64,000 nt of DNA from Micromonospora sp. WMMD1082. Its GTDB lineage: Bacteria; Actinomycetota; Actinomycetes; Mycobacteriales; Micromonosporaceae. The notes below the pieces were generated by a model. The model was not told the origin of the DNA. It saw only the letters and a program-made list of their open reading frames with translations, and ran no database searches. The position numbers and the translations under genes are program-made. The stretch covers positions 4,357,001 to 4,421,000 of the forward strand of contig NZ_JARUBM010000002.1 of the NCBI RefSeq assembly GCF_029626175.1. Reading direction: 5' to 3'. Of the stretch, positions 16,335-24,225 are shown one piece after another (position 1 is the first letter of the stretch; each line of letters starts with the position of its first letter).

Positions 16335-17248
16335 GCCAGCAACGCGCAGTCGAGCGCATCACCCCCGCCGCAGCCATCCCCGCGGCGGCCACCCAGACGA
16401 CCGCCGTCGAGCAGGCCCGCGCTGTCGCGGAGGTGGCCGCCGCCGTCCAGGTCGCCCAGCAGTGCCCGCGTGACATGAACCGGGCGTGGGCCGAAATGCA
16501 GGCCGCGTGCGCCCGGTCCGGGCTCGCCGAACGCGCCTTCTACTCGGTGCCCAACCGCGGCAACGGCGCGTCCGTGCACCTGGCCCGCGAGCTGGCCCGG
16601 ATCTGGGGAAACGTCGACTACGGCGTCCACGAGCTACACCGCGACGACGAGCGCGGCTACTCGGAGATCCGCGCGTACGCGTGGGACCAGCAGACCAACG
16701 TCCGCAGCTCCCGCACCTTCCAGGTGCCGCACGCCCGGATGGCCAACGGGCAGCGTAAGCCGCTGACGGACCTCTCTGACGTGTATCTGAACAACCAGAA
16801 CATCGGCGCCAGGGCGGTCCGTGAGGCCATCTTCACGGTGCTGCCCGCCGACTTCGTGGCGACGGCGCAGGACGCGTGCCGGGCGACGATCCGCAAGGGT
16901 GGCGGGAAGCCGCTGCCGGAGCGGATCGCCAACATGATCAGCAGGTTCAAGGACGAGTTCGGTATCTCGGTCGGCCGGATCGAGACGCGGGTCGGCCGCA
17001 AGCGCGGCCAGTGGACGGCGGCTGATCTGGCGGAGCTGGCGGTGGTGTACGGGTCGATCAGCCGGGGTGAGTCCCGGGCGGATGACGAGTTCCCGGATGT
17101 GGTGACGGCGGCGGAGATCGCCGCGCAGGCCGCTGCGGCGCCGGTGCCCGCGCCTGCCGCCGCTCCGGTTGAGCCGGAGCCGTCGCCGGGTGCCGTCGAG
17201 TGGGACGACGTGGAGACGGCGCAGCCCGGATCGGGGGCGACCCGGTGA
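16331..17248 (+). CDS. RecT-like single-strand annealing protein (probable)
   Basis: 305 residues from the GTG at 16331. The core contains VHLARELARIWGNVDYG, TDLSDVYLNNQNIGARAVRE and, near residue 215, RFKDEFGISVGRIE followed by WTAADLAELAVVYGSI. This resembles the C-terminal part of the RecT family. An Ala/Pro tail ends the protein. The strongest support is its place right after the RecE-like nuclease and two genes before RusA. Family assignment is moderate. Confidence 0.65.
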   Translation: MSQQRAVERITPAAAIPAAATQTTAVEQARAVAEVAAAVQVAQQCPRDMNRAWAEMQAACARSGLAERAFYSVPNRGNGASVHLARELARIWGNVDYGVHELHRDDERGYSEIRAYAWDQQTNVRSSRTFQVPHARMANGQRKPLTDLSDVYLNNQNIGARAVREAIFTVLPADFVATAQDACRATIRKGGGKPLPERIANMISRFKDEFGISVGRIETRVGRKRGQWTAADLAELAVVYGSISRGESRADDEFPDVVTAAEIAAQAAAAPVPAPAAAPVEPEPSPGAVEWDDVETAQPGSGATR

Positions 17249-17514
17249 GCGTGCTCTTCGACCCGGACGCCGTCCCGACGCACCTCACCGACCGGGCGCA
17301 CACGCAGTGCCGCAACCTGGCCGACCTGCTCATCAAGGTCATGGCCGAGCACCCCGCCGACGCCGGGGACGTGAAGCAGTGGCTGGCCGACATTCAGGTG
17401 ACGATCCTCGCGGTCATCGACGAGCGGGACGGGACTGAGCATTACGAGTCGATCCTGGCCGGGGTGGCGGCGTTGGCGTTGCGTCGGCTGGCTGAGGCGG
17501 GCGGGTCGTCGTGA
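17245..17514 (+). CDS. Small helical protein, unknown
   Basis: 89 residues from the GTG at 17245, between the RecT-like gene and rusA with 4-base overlaps on both sides. Predicted all-helical, soluble (LADLLIKVMAEHPADAGDVK). No family recognised; location suggests a recombination accessory role. Confidence 0.6.
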   Translation: MSVLFDPDAVPTHLTDRAHTQCRNLADLLIKVMAEHPADAGDVKQWLADIQVTILAVIDERDGTEHYESILAGVAALALRRLAEAGGSS

Positions 17515-18017
17515 CCGAGCTGCGCATCGTCGTCTACGGCCACCCCGCCCCGCAAGGCTCCAAACGCCACGTCGGCCGTGGGGTCATGATCGAGTCATCC
17601 AAGAAGGTCAAGCCGTGGCGCGACGACGTGCGAAACGCCGCCCTCGACGCTATCGCCTGCTCGTGCACGCACATCCAGTGCGAGGCGTGCGCCGCCGGCT
17701 ACCCGCTCGACGGCCCGCTGATCGCCTCCATGGTGTTCACGTTCGTCCGCCCGAAGGGTCACTACCGCAGCGGCCGGAACGCGCACCTGCTGCGCGATGG
17801 GGCGCCGGAGCGGCCCGCCACCCTGCCGGACCTGTCGAAGTTGATCCGGTCCACGGAGGACGCGATCACCTCGGCGGGCGTGTGGCGGGATGACGCCCGG
17901 GTCGTCGAGTACGTGCGGGCGGCGAAGGTGTGGGCCAGTGAGGATCCGGACGCCCTGACCGTGCCGGGTGCGGTGATCCGGGTGTGGACGTCCGGTCTGC
18001 CGGGCGGTGAAGCCTGA
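17511..18017 (+). CDS. rusA: RusA-type Holliday-junction resolvase
   Basis: 168 residues from the GTG at 17511. It starts with the RusA fold signature IVVYGHPAPQGSKR and ends with the catalytic region LPDLSKLIRSTEDAITSAG followed by VWRDDARVVE; the Asp residues of PDLSK, TEDA and RDD match the family's metal ligands. A four-cysteine insertion (CSCTHIQCEAC) near residue 50 is an unusual addition. It resolves branched DNA after RecET-type recombination. Confidence 0.88.
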   Translation: MTELRIVVYGHPAPQGSKRHVGRGVMIESSKKVKPWRDDVRNAALDAIACSCTHIQCEACAAGYPLDGPLIASMVFTFVRPKGHYRSGRNAHLLRDGAPERPATLPDLSKLIRSTEDAITSAGVWRDDARVVEYVRAAKVWASEDPDALTVPGAVIRVWTSGLPGGEA

Positions 18018-18166
18018 TGTCCGCCGCGCTGCCGCCGTGGCCGAAGCCTCGCCGCCGTCGTCACCTGCGGGCGGCCGGCCCCAACAGCGTGCTGCCGTGC
18101 GGCACCGACAGCGCCCGCCGCCGACACCTGGCCCACGGCCAGGAGTGTGGGGTGTGCGGTGCGTGA
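18017..18166 (+). CDS. Small basic protein with Cys pair
   Basis: 49 residues; ATG at 18017 overlaps the rusA stop as TGATG. The sequence is Pro/Arg-rich and ends in CGVCGA, possibly part of a metal site. Its end overlaps the following gene. Confidence 0.45.
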   Translation: MSAALPPWPKPRRRRHLRAAGPNSVLPCGTDSARRRHLAHGQECGVCGA

Positions 18167-18932
18167 CGTCTGCGGCTACTGCGCGCACGGCCGGTGGCGG
18201 CACGAACGCGGCCGGGGTCGCTGCCGTGTCACGCGTGACGAGGGTCAGTGCCCGTGCAGCGAGTTCGACCCAGGAGAGCCGGAGGTCACGCCAGAGCCGG
18301 AACCGGTGCCCGCCGAACCTGATCCGGAGCCCCTAGACGACTGCGGTCGCTGCACCCTGATCCCGTCGGCGTACGGCCCGGTGCGGGCGGTTCAGTCCGG
18401 GTGCTCGCGGCACAGCAACCGGGCTGTCGCGGCTGCCGCCGACGTCGCACCGGACCGGCATCGCCGCCTGGCCGATCCGGTGGAGACGCTCGACACGGTG
18501 CGGCGGCGGCGACGCGAGCCGGACGGCCTGGCCGTCACACCGGACCCGGTCGCGCAGGCCGAGTCGCTGCGGCAGGTGGCCGAGATCGACGCGCAGCTCG
18601 CCGAGGAGATCGCCGGGCACGAACTGACCGCCACGGTGCTGGGCAAGGTCCGCGCCGAGCTGACCGGGGCGCTGCGGGAGCTGGGCCGGGAGCGTGCCGC
18701 CCACCGCGAGACACGGGCCCGCGTCGCAGAGCTAGAACGGCACGTGGCCCGGCTGATCGGCCACGTCGGCGCCGAAGCGACCGCCGAGTGGGCGTGCGGG
18801 GCCGTCCAGCATGACGCGCCGCCAGAGCTGCGGCCCTACCGCTGCTCCGAGCCCTCCGGGCACGACGGTGACCACCGTGCGGTCATCGACGAACTGACCG
18901 TCGACACGTGGCCGCGCCGGGAGCCTCGGTGA
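18147..18932 (+). CDS. Cys-cluster and coiled-coil phage protein
   Basis: 261 residues from the GTG at 18147 (GTG at 18159 is equally plausible). The N-terminus is rich in Cys and His (CGYCAHGRWRHERGRGRCRV, CPC), a Glu/Pro linker follows, then a second CGRC site. Residues 120-200 form a long charged helix likely to be a coiled coil. The C-terminus has C..H..C..H spacing (CGAVQHD, CSEPSGHDGDH). Function unknown. Confidence 0.6.
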   Translation: MGCAVRDVCGYCAHGRWRHERGRGRCRVTRDEGQCPCSEFDPGEPEVTPEPEPVPAEPDPEPLDDCGRCTLIPSAYGPVRAVQSGCSRHSNRAVAAAADVAPDRHRRLADPVETLDTVRRRRREPDGLAVTPDPVAQAESLRQVAEIDAQLAEEIAGHELTATVLGKVRAELTGALRELGRERAAHRETRARVAELERHVARLIGHVGAEATAEWACGAVQHDAPPELRPYRCSEPSGHDGDHRAVIDELTVDTWPRREPR

Positions 18933-19054
18933 TCCCGCAGACGCGGGCCGAGGTGCTCGCCCGCCTCCGCGCCGCACCCGACCGCGTCCGCCGCCTCCTC
19001 ATTCTGGCCCGGGCGCGACGTCGCCGAGGCCGCTACCGCATCACCCGCCGCTGA
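18929..19054 (+). CDS. 41-residue basic peptide
   Basis: GTG at 18929 overlaps the previous stop. The product is Arg-rich (RARRRRGRYRITRR at the end) and could bind nucleic acid. Support is coupling only. Confidence 0.45.
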   Translation: MIPQTRAEVLARLRAAPDRVRRLLILARARRRRGRYRITRR

Positions 19055-19056
19055 CC

Positions 19057-19479
19057 ATGGAGCTGACGATGACCGAAACCGATCAGCCCGAGGAACTTCG
19101 CGACTTCCTCGATGACGCCACGAAGGCGTTCACCGCCGCCACCAGCTCCACCGAGCGCGCCGCAGCGATCCGCATCCTCCTCGAAGGCTGGTACGCGCGC
19201 CGACCCGACGGACATGAGGGCATCGCCCACCAGCTGGTCGCCCTGGTCTACGCGGCCGAAGCGCGGTCCCGCGTCACCGAGCTGGAGAGCTGCGAGCACC
19301 TCGGCGATGTCCCCTACGCCGAGTTGGACTGGCAGGCCGCCCCCATCGAACCCCGAACCATCTCGCCCGACGTGCTCGCCCACCAGCTCGCCGCCCTGGA
19401 GAAGCGCCTCAGGCGGCTCGCCCAGCGGTTCGACGAACACGTCACGTTCGCCCACGCGCCGGACCAGGCGGAGGGCTGA
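19057..19479 (+). CDS. Helical phage protein, unknown
   Basis: 140 residues from the ATG at 19057; a second ATG at 19069 is closer to the usual Thr/Glu start. Predicted mostly helical and acidic, with ALEKRLRRLAQRFDEHV near the end. No family recognised. Confidence 0.6.
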   Translation: MELTMTETDQPEELRDFLDDATKAFTAATSSTERAAAIRILLEGWYARRPDGHEGIAHQLVALVYAAEARSRVTELESCEHLGDVPYAELDWQAAPIEPRTISPDVLAHQLAALEKRLRRLAQRFDEHVTFAHAPDQAEG

Positions 19480-19480
19480 C

Positions 19481-19633
19481 GTGGGCGACGAACTCACCTG
19501 CGATCCCTGCCACGCCGGCCGCTGCCACGACTGCCAGGGCATCTGCACGCACCAGCACGTCAGCGACGAATGGGATCCGGCCGACGACGAGCGGCCTGTG
19601 GAGACGGTCGAGCTGGACGGGATCAGCCGATGA
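19481..19633 (+). CDS. Small zinc-binding protein
   Basis: 50 residues from the GTG at 19481. Five Cys and three His in CDPCHAGRCHDCQGICTHQH suggest one or two zinc sites; an acidic tail follows. It ends at 19633, overlapping the methyltransferase start. Function unknown. Confidence 0.55.
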   Translation: MGDELTCDPCHAGRCHDCQGICTHQHVSDEWDPADDERPVETVELDGISR

Positions 19634-20262
19634 GCCGGCCCCGACTGCTCGACCTGTTCTGCGGCGCCGGTGGAGCCGCCATGGGCTACCACCGCGCCGG
19701 CTTCGACGTGGTCGGCGTCGACAGCAGGCCGCAGCCCCGATATCCGTTCGAGTTCCACCAGGCCGACGCCATGACGTACCCACTCGACGGCTTCGACGCC
19801 ATCCACGCCTCACCACCCTGCAAGAAGTTCACCCGCCTCTCGGCCATGCACGACCACCGGCACCCCGACCTGCTGACCCCGACCCGGGAGCGTCTGCTCC
19901 GGAGCGGCCTTCCGTGGGTGATCGAGAACGTTCCGGGTTCGCCCATGCGACCCGACCTGGTGCTGTGCGGGGAGATGTTCGGCCTCGGGGTCCGCCGTCA
20001 CCGGTGGTTCGAGACGAACCCCTCGCTCTTCTCACTGCTGCCTCGCTGCCGGCACGACCGCCGCGTCGTCAGTGTGCACGGCATGCCCGGCGGCCGGTCG
20101 ACGAGGGACGGCGTGCTGCCGACCTTCGCCGAGTGGAAAGCGGCCATGGACATCGACTGGATGTCGGTGCGAGAGCTGTCGCAGGCCATCCCGCCCGCCT
20201 ACACCCAGCACATCGGCGAGCAGCTGCTCGGCGCGGTCCGACCGACGGCGGTGACCCCGTGA
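19630..20262 (+). CDS. Orphan C5-cytosine DNA methyltransferase-like protein
   Basis: 210 residues from the ATG at 19630. Motif I is LLDLFCGAGGAAMGYHRAGF, motif IV is HASPPCKKFT (catalytic Cys after Pro-Pro), motif VI is WVIENVPG, and GVRRHRWFET corresponds to motif VIII. At 210 residues it is shorter than typical enzymes, leaving little room for a target-recognition domain. No restriction partner is nearby, so it probably modifies phage DNA against host restriction, or acts on an unusual base. Activity is inferred from intact motifs. Confidence 0.8.
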   Translation: MSRPRLLDLFCGAGGAAMGYHRAGFDVVGVDSRPQPRYPFEFHQADAMTYPLDGFDAIHASPPCKKFTRLSAMHDHRHPDLLTPTRERLLRSGLPWVIENVPGSPMRPDLVLCGEMFGLGVRRHRWFETNPSLFSLLPRCRHDRRVVSVHGMPGGRSTRDGVLPTFAEWKAAMDIDWMSVRELSQAIPPAYTQHIGEQLLGAVRPTAVTP

Positions 20263-20504
20263 CCCAGCACGCCCCGAACATCTGGCGCCGCTTCCGCTCG
20301 GGTGGCCACGTCGACCACACCGCGTGGGAAGACGCCCGAGCGCGCGGTGCACCCGTCGGCACCTGCCGCGCCGGACCACCCGCCCGCCCACAGTGCGGCG
20401 GCTACCTCCAGCCCGGCGAACCCTACGGCAACCGGCCGATGTACCCCACCACGTGCGGCACCTGCGGCCACGAAACAGCAGCACCAGGAAAGCGAGACCG
20501 ATGA
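20259..20504 (+). CDS. Small Cys-containing protein, unknown
   Basis: 81 residues from the GTG at 20259. Contains CRAGPPARPQCGG and TTCGTCGHE, so four cysteines likely bind zinc. Overlaps neighbours by 4 bases. Confidence 0.5.
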   Translation: MTQHAPNIWRRFRSGGHVDHTAWEDARARGAPVGTCRAGPPARPQCGGYLQPGEPYGNRPMYPTTCGTCGHETAAPGKRDR

Positions 20505-20794
20505 ACGACGGACTGCCCGACTGGGACCCACGCGTCGGATGGGACGAGGCCGAGGAAGGCCGCCCCGCCCCCGACTGCGCCGCTGGCCTCTGGCTCGCCG
20601 CCTCACTGTGGAAGCCGGAGCACGGCCAGCCCGACCATAACGGCTGGGTAAAGCCGCCTTCCGGAACCCGGTGCGTCGGCTGCGGTCAGGAACTGTCGCC
20701 GTACCCGCAGATGCTCGCCCCCGCGTATGGCAGCGACGGCCAGCACTACACGTGCGACAACTGCGCCTGCTACCTGGACGACGCGGAGGGCTGA
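20501..20794 (+). CDS. Acidic zinc-ribbon-like protein
   Basis: 97 residues from the ATG at 20501. The C-terminal half has RCVGCGQELSPYPQ and YTCDNCACYLDD, a plausible four-cysteine zinc ribbon. Function unknown. Confidence 0.55.
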   Translation: MNDGLPDWDPRVGWDEAEEGRPAPDCAAGLWLAASLWKPEHGQPDHNGWVKPPSGTRCVGCGQELSPYPQMLAPAYGSDGQHYTCDNCACYLDDAEG

Positions 20795-20797
20795 CCG

Positions 20798-21163
20798 ATG
20801 AGCGCCCACGCACCCGCCATCTGGGGCAACCCGGCCACCTGGCTCCACCAAGCCGAAACCCGCGGCATCACACCCGCCTGCCGAGGCGCCAGCGACCACC
20901 TGTTCTTCCCCGAACAGGGCACGCCCCGGCTCCACGCCCGCATCACCGCAGCGAAGGCCATCTGCGGCCGATGCCCACTGCTGAAGCAGTGCCGGGAATG
21001 GGCGCAGCAGCAGCCGCCCACCCAGCTGTACGGCGTGTGGGGTGGCACCTCGCGTGGCGACCGGCTCCGCAGCGACACCACCCACCGACGACCGCAGCCG
21101 GAGCAGTTCCGCCGCGCCAACGAACGCAAGGCCCGCGAGAAGAAGGAGAAACGAGCAGCATGA
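20798..21163 (+). CDS. WhiB-family iron-sulfur regulator
   Basis: 121 residues. Four cysteines arranged as in WhiB proteins (one near residue 28 in TPACRG, then CGRCPLLKQC) to hold a [4Fe-4S] cluster, followed by the G-V-W-G-G turn (YGVWGGTS) and a basic Lys/Arg C-terminus that contacts DNA. WhiB proteins partner with the main sigma factor. Phage copies such as TM4 WhiBTM4 are known to interfere with host regulation, which is a plausible role here. Confidence 0.88.
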   Translation: MSAHAPAIWGNPATWLHQAETRGITPACRGASDHLFFPEQGTPRLHARITAAKAICGRCPLLKQCREWAQQQPPTQLYGVWGGTSRGDRLRSDTTHRRPQPEQFRRANERKAREKKEKRAA

Positions 21164-21945
21164 CGACCACCGACCTTGCGTTGATCGTCTCCGACCAGTC
21201 CGCCCTGGAAGCCGCGTCCGACCCGGGCCAGTTCGTCGTGCAGGCGTGCGAGCGGGCCAAGACGTGGCTCGCTGAGGCGTTGGAGCACGGCGACATCGAG
21301 CAGATCGTCGAGCTGAAGTCGCAGGCGGAGGCGATCCGCATCTACGCGATGTCGAAGCAGCTCGGCGAGGACGCCCGACTGTCCGCAACGGAGATCGTGC
21401 GGCGGGCAGAGCGCGGCATCGGGCTGGCGATCCGCAAGGGGCAGGCCGAAGGCCGAATCAACAAGAAGGGCGATCAGCGGTCGGATCAAGTTCGCGACGC
21501 GAACTTGATATCCCCGAAGAGTCTCGTCACGAACGGCCAAGAGCTTCACGAGGCGTACCTCATGACCGACGGCGTGCCCGACGAGCAGTTCGAGGCCGCC
21601 CTCACGGAGGCGAAAGCGGAGGGAAACCTGTCCCGCGCCAACGTGGTCCGCAAGGTCCGCGACACCACCGCGCCACCAACCACCCCGGCACCCTCCGAGC
21701 CCACCCCGGCCGAGAAGCCGAGGAAACGGGCCGGCAACCGCAAGCCGCTCCCCGACGCATTCCGCGTTGCCGCCCACGACCTCACCAAGACCGTCGACCG
21801 CATCGAGCGACTGCTCGATGACGACCGATACACCCGGAACGCGGAACAGGTCAGCGCATTGGTCCGCAACGACCTGATCCGCGCATCCGAGCAACTCGCC
21901 AGCGCCATCAACCGCATGACCAGCCAGGAAGAAGGTAGCAAGTGA
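21160..21945 (+). CDS. Phage DNA-metabolism protein, unknown
   Basis: 261 residues from the ATG at 21160. The N-terminal 100 residues are helical (IEQIVELKSQAEAIRIYAMS, then SATEIVRRAERGIGLAIRKG), a segment seen in phage ParB-adjacent proteins. A Pro/Thr linker near residue 170 separates a helical C-terminal domain. Next to the ParB-like gene. Function unknown. Confidence 0.6.
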   Translation: MTTTDLALIVSDQSALEAASDPGQFVVQACERAKTWLAEALEHGDIEQIVELKSQAEAIRIYAMSKQLGEDARLSATEIVRRAERGIGLAIRKGQAEGRINKKGDQRSDQVRDANLISPKSLVTNGQELHEAYLMTDGVPDEQFEAALTEAKAEGNLSRANVVRKVRDTTAPPTTPAPSEPTPAEKPRKRAGNRKPLPDAFRVAAHDLTKTVDRIERLLDDDRYTRNAEQVSALVRNDLIRASEQLASAINRMTSQEEGSK

Positions 21946-22739
21946 ACCCGACCGTGGAAATCATCGCCATCACTCCGGCGATGGCCGAGCAGTGGCTCGG
22001 CAAGAACCTCCACAACCGCAACGTCCGCCCCCGCGTCGTCGAGCTGTACGCCCGAGACATGGCGGCCGGGGCGTGGGAGCTGAACGGCGAAGCGATCAAG
22101 TTCGCCGTTGACGGCACTCTCCTTGACGGGCAGCACCGGCTCCACGCCATCGTCAAGGCCGCGTCCACCGTCCCGGCCCTCGTGATCCGCGGCCTGCCGC
22201 GCGAGACGCAGACGACGATGGACACCGGCGCGAAGCGGACCTCCGGCGACGCCCTGGCCCTGCTCGGCGAGAACCACGCCAAGACGCTCGCCAGCGTCGC
22301 CCGGCGGGTGACCATGTGGGACCGCTACGACCGCAAGGACTACGCGACGCAGGGCTCCATCGCCACCAACGCCGAACTGATCACCACCATCGAGCGGTAC
22401 CCGGACATGCGGGCGTCGGCGGAGTTCGCCGACCAGTACCGCAAGACCATCAGTCTTGCTGCCGCGCCGCTCGGGTTCTGCCATTGGGCGCTGTGCGGGA
22501 TCTCCGTCGACCACGCGGACGTGTTCTTCCACGGGCTGGCCACCGGTGCCGACCTCGGTCGACGGAACCCGGTCCTGGTGCTGCGGGAGCGACTCAAGGA
22601 GGAGCTGCTGTCGTCGTCGCGCACCCCGGAGCGGGGGCTGGTGGCGATGGTCTTCAAGTCGTGGAACGACAGCAGGGTCGGGAAGGAGCGTGGCCTGATC
22701 CGCTTCAGCTCGACGGAGAGCTTCCCGATCCCGAAGTAG
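21942..22739 (+). CDS. ParB/sulfiredoxin-fold phage protein
   Basis: 265 residues from the GTG at 21942. The N-terminal NRNVRPRVVELYARDMAAG then LLDGQHRLHAIV matches the DGQHR motif of ParB-like nuclease/CTPase-fold proteins common in actinophages. The C-terminal 150 residues are helical and unassigned. It is followed by a terminator-like hairpin. It may take part in DNA processing or gene control; exact activity unknown. Confidence 0.75.
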   Translation: MNPTVEIIAITPAMAEQWLGKNLHNRNVRPRVVELYARDMAAGAWELNGEAIKFAVDGTLLDGQHRLHAIVKAASTVPALVIRGLPRETQTTMDTGAKRTSGDALALLGENHAKTLASVARRVTMWDRYDRKDYATQGSIATNAELITTIERYPDMRASAEFADQYRKTISLAAAPLGFCHWALCGISVDHADVFFHGLATGADLGRRNPVLVLRERLKEELLSSSRTPERGLVAMVFKSWNDSRVGKERGLIRFSSTESFPIPK

Positions 22740-22748
22740 CGGCGGACC

Positions 22749-22778
22749 GCCCGGGCCGGACCCCTCTTCGGCCCGGGC
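22749..22778 (+). terminator. Hairpin after the ParB-like gene
   Basis: A 10-bp perfect stem GCCCGGGCCG/CGGCCCGGGC with a 10-base loop lies 10 bases after the stop at 22739. No U-tract. It may end or attenuate the first part of the early operon before the replication genes. Confidence 0.55.
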
Positions 22779-22824
22779 GCCGCGCCCACAGCCCCACCCG
22801 CACAACCCCGAAAGGCCCCACCCG

Positions 22825-22901
22825 ATGACGTGGTTCAAGGTCGACGACTCGTTCCACTCCCACCCCAAGGTGCTCGCCTTGGAGCCGGCTGCGGTCGGTC
22901 G
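22825..22901 (+). pseudogene. 5' remnant of a phage replication-initiator-like gene
   Basis: From the ATG at 22825 the frame reads MTWFKVDDSFHSHPKVLALE, a start typical of phage replisome-organiser genes that are normally hundreds of residues long. After about 25 residues the frame turns to low-complexity Pro/Ser and stops at 23049. The likely explanation is a deletion that fused this start to a downstream small gene (22902-23069). Confidence 0.55.
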
Positions 22902-23069
22902 ATGCTCACCGAACCGACCGTCTGCGCCTGTCCGACCGGGCCTACCACCGTGGCCCGGTTCGAGGCCGAGCAGCTCGTCGCCGTCGAGCGCCGCCACCGG
23001 CGGGACTGCGGGCGACGCAGCACCTACGCCGACCCGCGCGACTACCTAACGGAACTGCCAAGAAAGTAG
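22902..23069 (+). CDS. Small Cys/Arg protein, possibly truncated
   Basis: 55 residues from the ATG at 22902. It has CACPTGPTTVARFEAEQLVA then ERRHRRDCGRRSTYADPRDY, which reads like a normal compact protein, but there is no ribosome site and the preceding 25 codons belong to a different gene remnant. It may be the surviving body of a second gene. Confidence 0.45.
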   Translation: MLTEPTVCACPTGPTTVARFEAEQLVAVERRHRRDCGRRSTYADPRDYLTELPRK

Positions 23070-23242
23070 CCCGGCGCAACCAATTCCGCACCACAAGATA
23101 CGTGATCGAACAGGAGTCACCGGTGATCGGCAAGCGGTCGGAAAACGGTATGATCAATGCGGACGGAACGGGTGCTGGTAACACCCGAACCGCCCTAAGG
23201 CACCACCCGATCGCAGTACCGACCGGAAGGAGCCCTGGCCGC

Positions 23243-23314
23243 ATGATGCCATGGGACGGCAATTCCGCGCACCGTGACGCACCGCACCGTGACGGCAACG
23301 GAGGTGCGTGGTAA
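23243..23314 (+). CDS. Short open frame coupled to the replication gene
   Basis: ATG at 23243 lies 10 bases after GGAAGGAG and encodes 23 residues (MMPWDGNSAHRDAPHRDGNG then GAW), ending as TAATG on the next start. The frame is open back to a GTG at 23102. A TATGAT hexamer at 23149-23154 may be a promoter element. It may be a leader peptide. The rest of 23070-23242 shows nothing else I can name. Confidence 0.4.
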   Translation: MMPWDGNSAHRDAPHRDGNGGAW

Positions 23315-24225
23315 TGGCCCGCATCCGCACCATCAAGCCCGACTTCTTCACCTCCCTCACCATCGCCGATCTGTCGCTGCACGCCCGACTGACCTTCATC
23401 GGCCTGTGGACCCACGTCGACGACTCCGGACGGTGCGTTGACGACGCCCGGCTGATCAAGGCTGCCGTCTGGCCGCTGGACGACAGGGTGAGCGCCGACG
23501 TCGAGCGCGACCTACGCGAACTCAGTGAGGCGTCCCTGATTGTGCGCTACGAGGTGGGTGGGCGGGGGTATCTGGCCGTGCGGACGTGGGATGAGCACCA
23601 GCGGATCAACCGACCCACGAAGAGCAAGCTCCCGGAGCCACCTTCCGCCCCACCGGCACCCCGACCGCCGGGAAGAAAGCCCAGGTCAGAGGAGAGCCGA
23701 CCTGCGGAAGCTGCCAGTGCGCCCGGCCGAGGCGACAGTTCAGTGACGACTCACCAACCACTCACTGAGGACTCACCGCAGGAAAGGAAAGGAAAGGAAA
23801 GGAAAGGAAAGGAAGGGAACAGGGAAGGGAAGGGAACTCCGCCTACGGCGGGGCGCTCGCTCGCGCTCGCCGCGCCGCCCACCCTCGCTCTCGTGGAGCC
23901 GCCCGCCGATCCACCCGCCACCACGCAGGCGCTCGTCGCCGAGTGGATCGACCACTGCCGCAAGCGGCCACCTGGAAACGTCATCGGCCAAGTCTCCAAA
24001 CACATCAAGACGATGCTCGCCGAAGGCACCGACCCCGCCGACATCAGACGCGGATTCGCCGAATGGGCCAGAAAAGGACTCCACCCGTCGACGCTGCCCT
24101 CCGTCGTCAACGAGGTAATGAATTCCGGCACCCACCCACCCGCACAGAAACTATCCACCGCCGACCAGCGATTCAGTGACGCAATGGCGCTCGCCGCGAG
24201 ACTCGCCCAAGAGGAGGCATCATGA
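23314..24225 (+). CDS. Phage replication initiation protein (helix-turn-helix N-terminus)
   Basis: 303 residues from the ATG at 23314 (GGAGG nine bases upstream). The N-terminus ARIRTIKPDFFTSLTIADLS, ARLTFIGLWTHVDDSGRC and VRTWDEHQRINRP is the well-known start of phage replisome-organiser proteins, which bind the origin by a winged helix. A disordered Pro/Glu/Lys linker (residues 108-185, containing the GGAAA tract) joins a C-terminal helical domain (VIGQVSKHIKTMLAEGTDP) likely to contact the helicase loader. Overlaps the next gene as ATGA. Confidence 0.78.
   Translation: MARIRTIKPDFFTSLTIADLSLHARLTFIGLWTHVDDSGRCVDDARLIKAAVWPLDDRVSADVERDLRELSEASLIVRYEVGGRGYLAVRTWDEHQRINRPTKSKLPEPPSAPPAPRPPGRKPRSEESRPAEAASAPGRGDSSVTTHQPLTEDSPQERKGKERKGKEGNREGKGTPPTAGRSLALAAPPTLALVEPPADPPATTQALVAEWIDHCRKRPPGNVIGQVSKHIKTMLAEGTDPADIRRGFAEWARKGLHPSTLPSVVNEVMNSGTHPPAQKLSTADQRFSDAMALAARLAQEEAS
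23781..23815. repeat. GGAAA pentanucleotide tract
   Basis: Six perfect GGAAA copies (23781-23810) then GGAAG, inside a purine-only run, in the linker of the replication protein. Since the unit is 5 bp, gain or loss of one copy shifts the reading frame. Strikingly A-rich for this GC-rich DNA. Confidence 0.95.
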
